Assembly (NCBI GenBank): GCA_027296805.1
Contig: JAPUIR010000424.1
Span: forward strand, 1-8,313
Direction: 5' to 3'
DNA: 8,313 nt
Source of the DNA: Chloroflexota bacterium
Lineage (GTDB): Bacteria > Chloroflexota > Dehalococcoidia > Bin125
Shown: one piece after another, positions 1 through 6,457 of the stretch
Numbering within the stretch: the stretch's first letter is position 1
Layout of the letters: every line of letters starts with the position of its first letter
Notes under the pieces: model-generated
Seen by the model: the letters and a program-made list of their open reading frames with translations, nothing else
Told to the model about the DNA's origin: nothing
Databases searched by the model: none
Translations under genes and position numbers: made by a program

Positions 1-1
1 G

Positions 2-529
2 ACGTTGTTCCAAGCCGCGTTGACCAAGCCCGCCCGACGTTCACAGTTGATGGATGCCCTGGTCGTTGCGCTCCGTCCATCGACGGACGCCGTGCCGGCC
101 CCCGAACGGCGGCCGCGACCGGCCACCGCCCTGCGCCGACCGGAGCGCCTGCTGATCGCCGAGGACAACGAAGTCAATCAGCGGATCGCGCAACGCATGG
201 TCGAGACGCTGGGTTGGAACGCCGACCTCGCCTCCAACGGTCGCGAGGTACTCGCTCTCTTGGCCGAGACTCGCTACGACCTGATCCTGATGGACGTACA
301 GATGCCCGAGTTGGACGGCTTGGAGACGACGCGCCTGATCCGTGCCGGCACCGACTCGGGACCCCGCTTGCCCATCGTCGCGGTGACCGCCGAGGCCATG
401 GCGGGCGATCGCGAGCGCTGCCTCGCCGCCGGGATGGACGACTATCTCTCCAAACCGATGCGGCTCGAGGACCTTCGCGTTGTCCTTCAACGCTGGCTGG
501 GCGACGCCGATACCACCGAGGTCGCCTAA
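2..529 (+). CDS. Hybrid histidine kinase / multi-receiver protein, C-terminal end (partial)
   Basis: This is the C-terminal end of a phosphorelay protein whose start lies before the window; the reading frame is open from base 2. The first ~20 residues, with a TKP motif followed by an SQLMDAL helix, match the end of one receiver domain, including its conserved lysine. A Pro/Arg-rich linker follows. Then comes a complete second receiver domain: acidic pair in LLIAEDNEVNQ, phosphoacceptor Asp in LILMDVQMPELDG (codon 293-295), conserved Thr in VAVTAEAM and Lys in YLSKPM. EDNEVNQ and MDVQMPxxDG are typical of receivers fused to hybrid sensor kinases rather than of DNA-binding regulators, and no output domain follows. 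The expected role is phosphotransfer within a cytoplasmic signalling relay. The stop (527-529) overlaps the stop of the converging gene. The family is clear; the kinase, sensor domain and stimulus cannot be known from here. Confidence 0.9.
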   Translation, partial: TLFQAALTKPARRSQLMDALVVALRPSTDAVPAPERRPRPATALRRPERLLIAEDNEVNQRIAQRMVETLGWNADLASNGREVLALLAETRYDLILMDVQMPELDGLETTRLIRAGTDSGPRLPIVAVTAEAMAGDRERCLAAGMDDYLSKPMRLEDLRVVLQRWLGDADTTEVA

Positions 530-979
530 CCGCCGCCCGCCTTCCAGATGCGGCGCTCCGGATAGGTCCCGGGCTGGCCGACGTTCACCCAGCGGCTCCA
601 TAGGCAAACCTCGATCTTGAACTCGAACAGCGGGTCGCTGCCGCGCGGGGTGAAGACGGCGTCGGCGTGCGCCTGTGCCTTGACGTCGGGCGCCTGCTCG
701 CAACGGGCCGTGCCCGTGAGATAGAACTCCTCGTCGTCCGGGCCGGGCAGGGCATGCAGCGCGAAGCGGCCGTCACGGTCAAGGTCGCGACGCTTGGGAG
801 AGTCGGGCCGCCACGCTCACGAAGAGCCGGCCCTGCGAGAGGATGGGCGTCACGGGGTGGACGCGGGGCGCGCCATGCGCCGTCACCGTGGCCAGGTAGG
901 CGAAGTGCTTTCCGAACAGGCGTCGTCCCGCCTCGGCCAAAGCAGGCGCGGCGACCTCGAAGTCCTGCCAGGCGGCCAT
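526..979 (-). pseudogene. Pyridoxamine 5'-phosphate oxidase-like flavin protein, frameshifted
   Basis: Two reading frames on the minus strand together make a ~150-residue protein of the PNPOx-like split-barrel family (FMN- or F420-binding). The first piece (979 to ~803, 59 codons) starts MAAWQDFEV and contains FAYLATVTAHGAPRVHPVTP, the usual first strands of this fold. The second piece (801 to 526) gives SPKRRDLDRDGRFALHALPG, EEFYLTGTARCEQ and a C-terminal FKIEVCLWSRWV. Ignoring one base near 802 joins them as VAAR-SPKRRDL, which is the expected family sequence and a normal total length. In the given sequence the first frame ends a few codons after the break. Neither piece is a complete domain, so it is called broken, although a sequencing error is equally possible. 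Such proteins often reduce or bind small molecules; the substrate is unknown. No ribosome binding site is seen, but a TAGACT hexamer lies 6 bases before the ATG. Confidence 0.8.
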
Positions 980-985
980 CGGAGC

Positions 986-991
986 AGTCTA
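986..991 (-). promoter_or_regulatory. Possible -10 hexamer for a leaderless PNPOx-like transcript
   Basis: On the minus strand TAGACT (4/6 to TATAAT) sits exactly 6 bases before the ATG of the PNPOx-like gene, with no Shine-Dalgarno sequence between them. That spacing would place the transcription start at or beside the start codon, giving a leaderless mRNA. No -35 element is recognisable. The call rests only on the hexamer and its position. Confidence 0.3.
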
Positions 992-1084
992 GTGGAGGGC
1001 GCGCCGAGAACCCGCTGGAGTTGCTGGTTGCTCTGAGCGCGCGCGTTCCTGGTTCGTGTCTGCACGATTGCTGCCGAAACCGCT

Positions 1085-1090
1085 TAGACT
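1085..1090 (+). promoter_or_regulatory. Possible -10 hexamer for the two-domain barrel gene
   Basis: TAGACT, the same hexamer as on the opposite strand at 986-991, ends 24 bases before the ATG at 1115. This would give a leader of about 18 bases containing the ribosome binding site at 1103-1108. No convincing -35 sequence is seen 16-19 bases upstream. The 135-bp gap 980-1114 is the only space for divergent promoters of the two flanking genes. Confidence 0.3.
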
Positions 1091-1114
1091 CTGCGCCCGC
1101 ACAAGGAGACGACC

Positions 1115-1750
1115 ATGGCATTCGCGACGACCGGACAGATTCAAGTACATCCAGGACGTGATGCGGAATTCATCGACGCTGTACGCGCGCAAGCGAAACT
1201 CAGCGAGGGGGTCGGTGGCACCACCGTGCTGCGGCAGGCGGTGTTCGCCGGGCCGGACTCCGGTACGTACCGGCTCATCTCGATCTACGAGACGTCCGCG
1301 GCCCGGGCGGCTGCCATAGACGCTCTCCGCCAGGAGGCGACGATCCCCATCCGCGATTTCCTCACCTCCGACAATCCCGGCGGCGTTGGACTGGGACGGG
1401 CGTTGCTGAACGGGGTGAGCGACGGTGCCGCGGAAGCCGTACAGCAGGAGGTTACGTTCACGGCGCTCGCTCAGCCGCAGCCGGGCCACAACGCCACCCT
1501 GCTCGCCGCCATCCCTGAGACGCAAGCGCAGTTCGCGAAACACGGAGCGCTGGCATCGGCCTGGCAGACGTTCGCCTCGGGACCGAACAGTGGCGTCTTC
1601 GTCCTTGGCATCGGCGCGGACAGCATGACGACGCTGCAAGCGGCGCTCGACAATGTCCAGGCCGAGGGACCCGGCCCGATCGTGCGGCTGCTGCAAGCGG
1701 GGGCGATCGAACTTCAGGCGTCGACGGTGAGCTTCCGCGTCGCGCTCTGA
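1115..1750 (+). CDS. Two-domain protein, probable dimeric alpha/beta-barrel (ABM-like) fold
   Basis: This is a 211-residue soluble protein with no signal peptide or membrane segment. The start is well supported: AAGGAG (1103-1108) lies 6 bases before the ATG. The sequence appears to be two half-repeats of about 100 residues. Residues ~7-75 read as a strand (TGQIQVHPGRDAEFIDAVRA), a helix and a YRLISIYE strand. Residues ~112-195 show the same order: QEVTFTALAQPQPGHNATLLAAI, a helix and SGVFVLGIG. The strand - 'PG..' - helix - strand plan is that of ABM/ferredoxin-like domains, which form dimeric alpha/beta barrels; here both halves would sit in one chain. I do not recognise a specific family or catalytic residues, so the fold is inference and the function unknown. 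The gene stands alone, divergent from the PNPOx-like gene and convergent with the small CxxC-protein pair. Confidence 0.75.
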   Translation: MAFATTGQIQVHPGRDAEFIDAVRAQAKLSEGVGGTTVLRQAVFAGPDSGTYRLISIYETSAARAAAIDALRQEATIPIRDFLTSDNPGGVGLGRALLNGVSDGAAEAVQQEVTFTALAQPQPGHNATLLAAIPETQAQFAKHGALASAWQTFASGPNSGVFVLGIGADSMTTLQAALDNVQAEGPGPIVRLLQAGAIELQASTVSFRVAL

Positions 1751-1805
1751 CGGTCGGAGGGTCGTCGGTTCTCGCTCGACGTCCTACGACGCTGACGCGT
1801 CTGGA

Positions 1806-2090
1806 CTAGCGCTTCTTGCGCGTCTTGCCGCCGCGACTGGCTCGCCCGGATCCTGCCCGCGTCTTGCGGGGTTTCTCCGCCGGCGGGCTCACCGCCGGAG
1901 CGACCGAGGTGGCTGCTTCTAGCCGCGCGCCACGCGAGCCGAAGAGGGCAGTGACCGCGCTGGCGCAGGGCGGGCAGAGCAGGCGCTCTCGCAGTCCGCC
2001 GGAGCCGTTGGGAGCGCGATACACGCCCCATTCGTCGGCGGCCCCGGGATGTTCCTGGCCACAGGCGTCGCAAAGGGTGAGGTCAGCCAC
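1806..2090 (-). CDS. Small CxxC...CxxC protein with Lys/Arg-rich tail (paralogue of upstream gene)
   Basis: This is a 94-residue protein starting with GTG (2088-2090); AGGAG (complement of 2097-2101) lies 6 bases upstream. Cys7, Cys10 (LCDACG), Cys39 and Cys42 (LCPPC) form a probable four-cysteine zinc-binding site, with WGVYR between the pairs. After about residue 50 the chain becomes Ala/Pro-rich and ends in a very basic tail of repeated Lys and Arg (roughly residues 72-94), which looks disordered and could bind nucleic acid or an acidic partner. The first 50 residues align with the neighbouring 60-residue protein, so the two are tandem paralogues. It begins 12 bases after that gene's stop and is probably the last gene of the amidohydrolase unit. 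I recognise no named family. Zinc binding is inferred from the cysteine spacing; the role is unknown. Confidence 0.7.
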   Translation of the reverse strand: MADLTLCDACGQEHPGAADEWGVYRAPNGSGGLRERLLCPPCASAVTALFGSRGARLEAATSVAPAVSPPAEKPRKTRAGSGRASRGGKTRKKR

Positions 2091-2102
2091 AGTGCACTCC
2101 TG

Positions 2103-2285
2103 TCAGGCGCCGGCGCTCACGCGGCCCGCGAGGAGACGATCGACGGCGGTACAGCAGCCGGGACAGAGGTCGAGTTGTTGCTCACCACCGATCGCAATGC
2201 GCCGCGTGAGCCGGTAGGTCCCCCAGCCGGCTGCGTCGACCGCGGCGGTCGCGCGACACACATCGCAGAGCAGCACGTGACTCAT
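2103..2285 (-). CDS. Small CxxC...CxxC protein, probable zinc-binding
   Basis: This is a 60-residue protein starting at ATG (2283-2285), with GTGAGG just upstream as a ribosome binding site. An in-frame extension runs upstream to 2453 but lies inside the amidohydrolase gene in another frame, so the short start is chosen. Cys7 and Cys10 (LCDVC) and Cys41 and Cys44, plus an extra Cys45 (LCPGCC), make a probable zinc knuckle, with WGTYR between the pairs. The cysteine spacing, the WGxYR motif and the AVxxL helix after the last cysteines all recur in the next gene, so the pair arose by duplication; this copy lacks the basic tail. It lies 35 bases after the amidohydrolase stop, which suggests co-transcription. 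Function is unknown; possibilities include a metal-site chaperone or a regulatory or adaptor protein. Confidence 0.7.
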   Translation of the reverse strand: MSHVLLCDVCRATAAVDAAGWGTYRLTRRIAIGGEQQLDLCPGCCTAVDRLLAGRVSAGA

Positions 2286-2320
2286 GGCGATCCTCACTTC
2301 TGCCCGAACTCCTACGGCGG

Positions 2321-4087
2321 CTAGACAGCCTCGGCGGTACCGTGCCGGAGCAGCCGGCCGGGGGTCGCGCCGGTGCACTTGCCGTCCTCGAAGGTCACCT
2401 CGCCGTTGACCAGGATCCAGCGGTAGCCCTCGGCGCGCTGTACGCGCCGCCACTCGCCGGCCGGGAAGTCGTGCGTGATCTCGCCCTGCCAGCGGTCCGG
2501 CGTGACCTTCAGGCCCTCCAGGTCGTAGACCACGACGTCCGCGGGCGCCCCACTGCGGAGGAAGCCACGGTCGCGGAAGCCCGCCATGTGCGCGGGAAGG
2601 TAGGAGAGGCGGTAGTGCGCCTCTTCCAGGCTCACCTTGCCGGTATCCCGCACCATCCAGGAAAGGAAGTCCGTGGGGTAGGAGCCGCCCGTGAAGAATT
2701 TCGTGTGGGCCCCGCCGTCCGAAACGCCGCAGACCGTGTAGGGCGACGTGATCATCTCGGCCATATTCGTCGCGTGCTGCTCAGAGCCCTGCAGACGATC
2801 CTGGGTAAGGAACTCCGCTTGGAGGTCGGTGGCGAGGGCGAGGTCCAGCATTGCGTCGATCGGGTCCTTGCCTTCGATCTCTGCCACTTGCCCCACCGTC
2901 ATGCCGACGTAGTGCTCCAGAGCGGAGTCATCGCCGACGTGCTGGATCATCAGATCCTTGATCGGCCCGCCAAGCGCCTGGGTCTGTTGCAGCTTCTCGA
3001 CCGCTTCATCCGTCTCTATCTTCATCGCGGCGCGGATCTCGGGGTCGGCCATCTTGGCCTTTTTCTCTTCGCGAGTACCCGTGGTGGCCTTGTTCCAGGC
3101 CGGACTATTGTCGTAGAGGTTCCAGTCCTCAAGGGTGAAGGTGAAGGCCGCCCGCAACGTTGCGCCCTGTCCGAAGATGCGAAGCCCACGGCGATTACAG
3201 TCCTCCAACCAGGCCAGCTTCTTGCGGTGGAACTCAGGGTTCTGGCCCGCGCCTACGAGGTTGTGGAGGATGGGGCGACGCGCGACCTCCGCCAACTTCT
3301 CCTGGAAGCGCAGGTCGTCCTCACCGCCGGCCAAGCCTTCAGTCGCCTGGCTGATCTGGATGAAGCCCTCATCGCGTTCGGCGAGCACCTCCGCCAGCGC
3401 CAGGATGTCCTCGTCGACCATCGTGTCGGTGACCATGGGCGTGCCGTCGTAGTCGGCCTGGATGGAGTTCTCGCCGAAACGCTGGATCGAGAAGCCGCAG
3501 GCGCCGGCGTCCATCGCCTCGTGCAACAGGCGCTGCATCTCCTTGCGCTCTTCCGGGGTGGCGGGCCGGCTCTTCGCCGCCTCCAATCCCATCACCCAGA
3601 TCATGAGCGGTGCGACGGGAACGTAGGAAAGGACATTGAGACCCTTGGGGATGCGTTCCAGCGTGTCCATCCACTCCGGGAAGGTGACCCAGTCCCAGAG
3701 CATGCCGGCCTTCATGGACTCGAAGGGAATGGCTTCGGTGCGTGACATGGTCAGCATCGCGCGGTCGCGCTCCTCTGGGTGGACCGGCGCGAAGCCGAAG
3801 CCGCAGTTGCCCAGCACGATCGAGGTGACGCCGTGCCAGCCCGAGATGGTGCACCAAGCGTCCCACTGGATCTGGGCGTCGTAGTGGGTGTGCAGGTCGA
3901 CGAAACCTGGCGCGACGATGAGGCCACTCGCATCGAGGACCTGATCGGCGGTTGCCGCCTTGCCGTTGCCGAGCCCCCCGATTTGGGCGATCTGACCGTC
4001 CTTGATCGCGATATCGGCGACGTAGCGCGGAACGCGGGTACCGTCCACCACGGTGCCGCCCTTGATGATGATGTCGTATTCAGCCAC
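2321..4087 (-). CDS. Amidohydrolase family protein, N-acyl-D-amino-acid deacylase-like
   Basis: This is a 588-residue metal-dependent hydrolase, cytoplasmic (no signal peptide). It starts at GTG (4085-4087) with GAGGGAG 6 bases upstream. Strands DIIIKGGTVVDGT and GQIAQIGG form the N-terminal part of the composite beta-domain. The barrel then carries APGFVDLHTHYDAQ with metal ligands His66 and His68, and Cys95 in GNCGFGFAP, the position of the bridging cysteine of D-aminoacylases. Later come His275 (RPILHN) and Asp457 (GVSDGGAH), fitting a metal-ligand His and the catalytic Asp. The usual ligand His before His275 appears to be Gln247 (FIQISQAT). GAPADVVVYD near the C-terminus closes the beta-domain. 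It is longer than classical D-aminoacylases (about 480 residues) because of extra segments, including a charged stretch around 335-375. It probably cleaves an amide or N-acyl bond; the substrate is unknown. It heads a unit with two small CxxC proteins and is divergent from the CoA-transferase. Confidence 0.9.
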   Translation of the reverse strand: MAEYDIIIKGGTVVDGTRVPRYVADIAIKDGQIAQIGGLGNGKAATADQVLDASGLIVAPGFVDLHTHYDAQIQWDAWCTISGWHGVTSIVLGNCGFGFAPVHPEERDRAMLTMSRTEAIPFESMKAGMLWDWVTFPEWMDTLERIPKGLNVLSYVPVAPLMIWVMGLEAAKSRPATPEERKEMQRLLHEAMDAGACGFSIQRFGENSIQADYDGTPMVTDTMVDEDILALAEVLAERDEGFIQISQATEGLAGGEDDLRFQEKLAEVARRPILHNLVGAGQNPEFHRKKLAWLEDCNRRGLRIFGQGATLRAAFTFTLEDWNLYDNSPAWNKATTGTREEKKAKMADPEIRAAMKIETDEAVEKLQQTQALGGPIKDLMIQHVGDDSALEHYVGMTVGQVAEIEGKDPIDAMLDLALATDLQAEFLTQDRLQGSEQHATNMAEMITSPYTVCGVSDGGAHTKFFTGGSYPTDFLSWMVRDTGKVSLEEAHYRLSYLPAHMAGFRDRGFLRSGAPADVVVYDLEGLKVTPDRWQGEITHDFPAGEWRRVQRAEGYRWILVNGEVTFEDGKCTGATPGRLLRHGTAEAV

Positions 4088-4115
4088 GGTGTTCTCCCTC
4101 GGGATGCCGACGGGT

Positions 4116-4136
4116 CAGTTCGCCTCACGCGAACTG
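4116..4136. promoter_or_regulatory. Candidate operator: perfect 8-bp inverted repeat
   Basis: CAGTTCGC (4116-4123) and GCGAACTG (4129-4136) are exact reverse complements separated by 5 bases (CTCAC). The size and symmetry suit a homodimeric helix-turn-helix repressor such as a TetR- or GntR-type protein. The site lies 29-49 bases upstream of the amidohydrolase start codon and directly after the predicted transcription start of the promoter at 4145-4173, where a bound repressor would block initiation. No poly-T run follows on either strand, so it is not a normal intrinsic terminator. The regulator is not encoded in the window. Confidence 0.55.
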
Positions 4137-4137
4137 T

Positions 4138-4173
4138 TTCACGCATGATGCTCTGGTGAGGGAAGCACGTCAA
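4138..4173 (-). promoter_or_regulatory. Sigma70-type promoter for the amidohydrolase unit
   Basis: Reading the minus strand, TTGACG (complement of 4168-4173; 5/6 to TTGACA) is followed after exactly 17 bases by CATCAT (complement of 4145-4150; 4/6 to TATAAT). The start point would fall near 4138, about 50 bases before the GTG start codon and immediately before the inverted repeat. This is the best promoter match seen in the window. Confidence 0.5.
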
Positions 4174-4262
4174 CGGCTCTAGACCGGGGGGGCTCGCTCC
4201 TTCGCCGCTGGAGCCACGACGACGAGGAGTCGCCGCTACCCTCGTCCCGGAAGCGGAGAGCC

Positions 4263-6445
4263 GTGCTCGAACGAGTCCAGGTCCTGCAGATTGGCCCAGG
4301 CCTCGCCGCCGCAGTCGCCGGCCGCTTGCTCGCCGATCTCGGCGCCCCAGTGACCACGATCGATCCTCCGCGGAGCAGCCCTCTCGCCCGCTTTCTCGAT
4401 GCCGGCAAGCCCGCCAACGGGCTCTCCCTGGACACTCCGGGGGATGCCCTCGCCTCCGCGATCGCCGCCTCGGACATCACGATCGTGGGCCTCAATCCGT
4501 CACGGCTCGACGCCCTGCATCTCGCGCCGCAGGCGCTCACGCTCGAGGGGACGATCCTCGCTTACATCACAGCCTTCGGGCTGAACGGTCCCCGACGTGA
4601 CAACGCCGCCACCGACCTCACCGTCACGGCCGCCAGCGGGATCGCCCGGCTGCTAGCCGGTCCCGTGGACGATCCGGCCGTGGCGGCCCCTCTGCGGGCA
4701 GTCGGGCAACAGTCAGCGTTTATCGCCGGAATCACGGCGGTGTGCGCGGCTCTGCAGGCCTTACTCCAGCGGCAGCGCTCGGGCGACGGCGACCTGATCG
4801 ACGTCTCGATCCAAGAAGCATTGGCGTGCATGGCCTGCGCGAGCTCGCGCAGGCCGGCAACGGTCGAGGCGACACCCCACGCCGCCGTGTCGCCGACGGT
4901 GGCGGCGCGACCGTCACCATCCTCCCCACCAACGACGGACATGTCGCCATCTCCCCGCGCGAGCCGCATCAGTGGGTCGCCTGGCTCGAGGTCATGGGCA
5001 ATCCCGCGTGGGGCGAAGACCCGCGCTTCGCGGAGCAAGAAGGTCGCGTCCGACACTGGGACCAGCTCCACGGCCTGCTCTCCGACTGGAGTCGTACGCG
5101 AGACAAGGAGTCGATCGCGGCATCGGCGCAGGCCGCGCACGTTCCCAGCTTCCCGCTGCGGACCCCGACCGAGCATCTGCACTCGAAGCAGCTCGCGCAG
5201 CGGGGCTTCTTCGAATCGGCTTCGCTCGACGGCGTCGACGTCCGTCTGCCCAGCTTGCCGTTTGGATTGACCACCCAAACGGGGGAACTGATGCACCTGC
5301 CCCCAGCGTCGCTGCCCCTGGACGGCATCCGGGTGTTGGACTTCAGCTGGGTCATCGCCGGCCCGACCTGCACTCGCTACCTGGCAGCCATGGGCGCCGA
5401 CGTGATCAAGGTCGAGGCTCCCCAACGCCCCGATCCGGGCCGCGCCTCCGAGTTGCACTCAGTGCTAGGCCAGACCAAACGCGGGATCACGCTCGACCTC
5501 AAGCAGCCGCCGGCCGTCCAGATCGCGCTGGACCTTGCGGCTCGCAGCGACATCGTGATCGAGAACTTCGCTACGGGCGTCATGGACCGCCTCGGCATCG
5601 GTGCCGACGCTCTGCGCCAGGTAAACCCCAACCTGATCCTGGTCAGCGCGTCGGGGCTGGGACGCACGGGGCCAGAAGCGGATCGCGTCGCCTACGGCAC
5701 GCTGCTGCAGTGCTATACCGGGTTCGCCGCGCTCAACGGTCACCCCGATACGCCCCCTCGCGTCGGCATGGCCTGGCTCGATCCGATGTGCGGCCTCATG
5801 CTGGCGCTCATCGCTACGGCGGCGGTCTACGAGCGGCTCACGACGGGCCGCATCCACCGTGTCGACTTCTCCATGGTCGAAGCGATGCTCTGGACCATGT
5901 CCGAGCCTTTGATTCGAGCACAGCTCGGCCTGCCGGTCGAAGCTCGAGGGAACGCTTCAGAGGAGTATGCGCCCCATGGCGTCTACGCCGCGCAGGGCGA
6001 CGATGCCTGGCTCAGCGTCGCCGTACGCGACGACGCCGATTGGGCGGCGCTGCGCGAGATCGTGAGCGGACTCGATCAACTCGGGCCGCTCGACGCCGTT
6101 GAACGGCGGGAGCATACAGTTAAGATCGAACAAGTCCTCGGCAAGTGGACGCGGGCGCGCTCGCCAGACAAGGCCGCCGACGCGCTTCAGGCCCGCGGTG
6201 TCCCAGCCGCCGCCGTAGTCGGCGCTTCCTCCCTCGTCGAAGACGCACACCTCGCCGCACGGGGGTTCTGGCAGGAGTCCGCCGGGACGACCAAGCTCCC
6301 CGGTCTGCCCTGGCAGACGACGCTGCCCCTGCGTGCCACTCCAGCTCCGTCTCTCGGCGCCGATACCGACATCGTCCTTGCCGATGTGCTCGGCTTGGAT
6401 GAGAACACCCTGCGGCGGCTCCGCGAAGCGGGTGCGTTCGGCTAG
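4263..6445 (+). CDS. Fused tandem CaiB/BaiF (class III) CoA-transferase, interrupted by a frameshift
   Basis: After correcting one frameshift this is a ~727-residue protein with two CaiB/BaiF (family III CoA-transferase) units. It starts at GTG (4263) with GGAG at 4255-4258. Unit 1 (~1-345) begins VQVLQIGPGLAAAVAGRLLADLGAPV and has LIDVSIQEAL; its later part holds TILPTNDGHVAIS and PAWGEDPRF. Unit 2 (~350-727) has the canonical LDGIRVLDFSWVIAGP, ADVIKVEAP and WLDPMCG with the probable nucleophilic Asp (codon 5780-5782), then RVDFSMVEAML. In unit 1 an ungapped alignment anchored on IDVS/VDFS puts Ala152 at that place. These enzymes move CoA between carboxylic acids. The frame changes near 4830-4841, where one base seems missing between CMA and RELAQAG. 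As given, the two pieces are 4263 to a stop at 5270, and a frame running to 6445 that encodes all of unit 2. Two-unit architecture also occurs in DddD; nothing here proves that function. Confidence 0.85.
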
Positions 6446-6457
6446 GATCCGCCGTCG

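Noticed and set aside
790..815. Programmed +1 shift in the PNPOx-like gene at TCC-CAA
   Set aside because: Slipping there would give LSKRRDL rather than the conserved SPKRRDL, so the extra base lies before the Ser codon, consistent with an indel.
1751..1805. Terminator between the barrel gene and the CxxC-protein pair
   Set aside because: Only 4-bp hairpin arms (CGTC/GACG) and no T-tract were found.
2342..3745. 467-codon open frame on the plus strand inside the amidohydrolase
   Set aside because: It is antisense to a gene with clear family motifs, its translation has no recognisable domain, and long antisense frames are expected in GC-rich coding DNA.
4116..4136. Inverted repeat as an intrinsic terminator
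   Set aside because: It has no T-run on either side and lies between divergent gene starts just after a promoter, which fits an operator.
4825..4862. Programmed ribosomal frameshifting in the CoA-transferase
   Set aside because: There is no slippery heptamer or obvious stimulatory hairpin at the junction, and the family is not known to use recoding.
4562..5458. 298-codon minus-strand open frame across the CoA-transferase
   Set aside because: It is antisense to CaiB/BaiF sequence that is recognisable on both sides of the frameshift.
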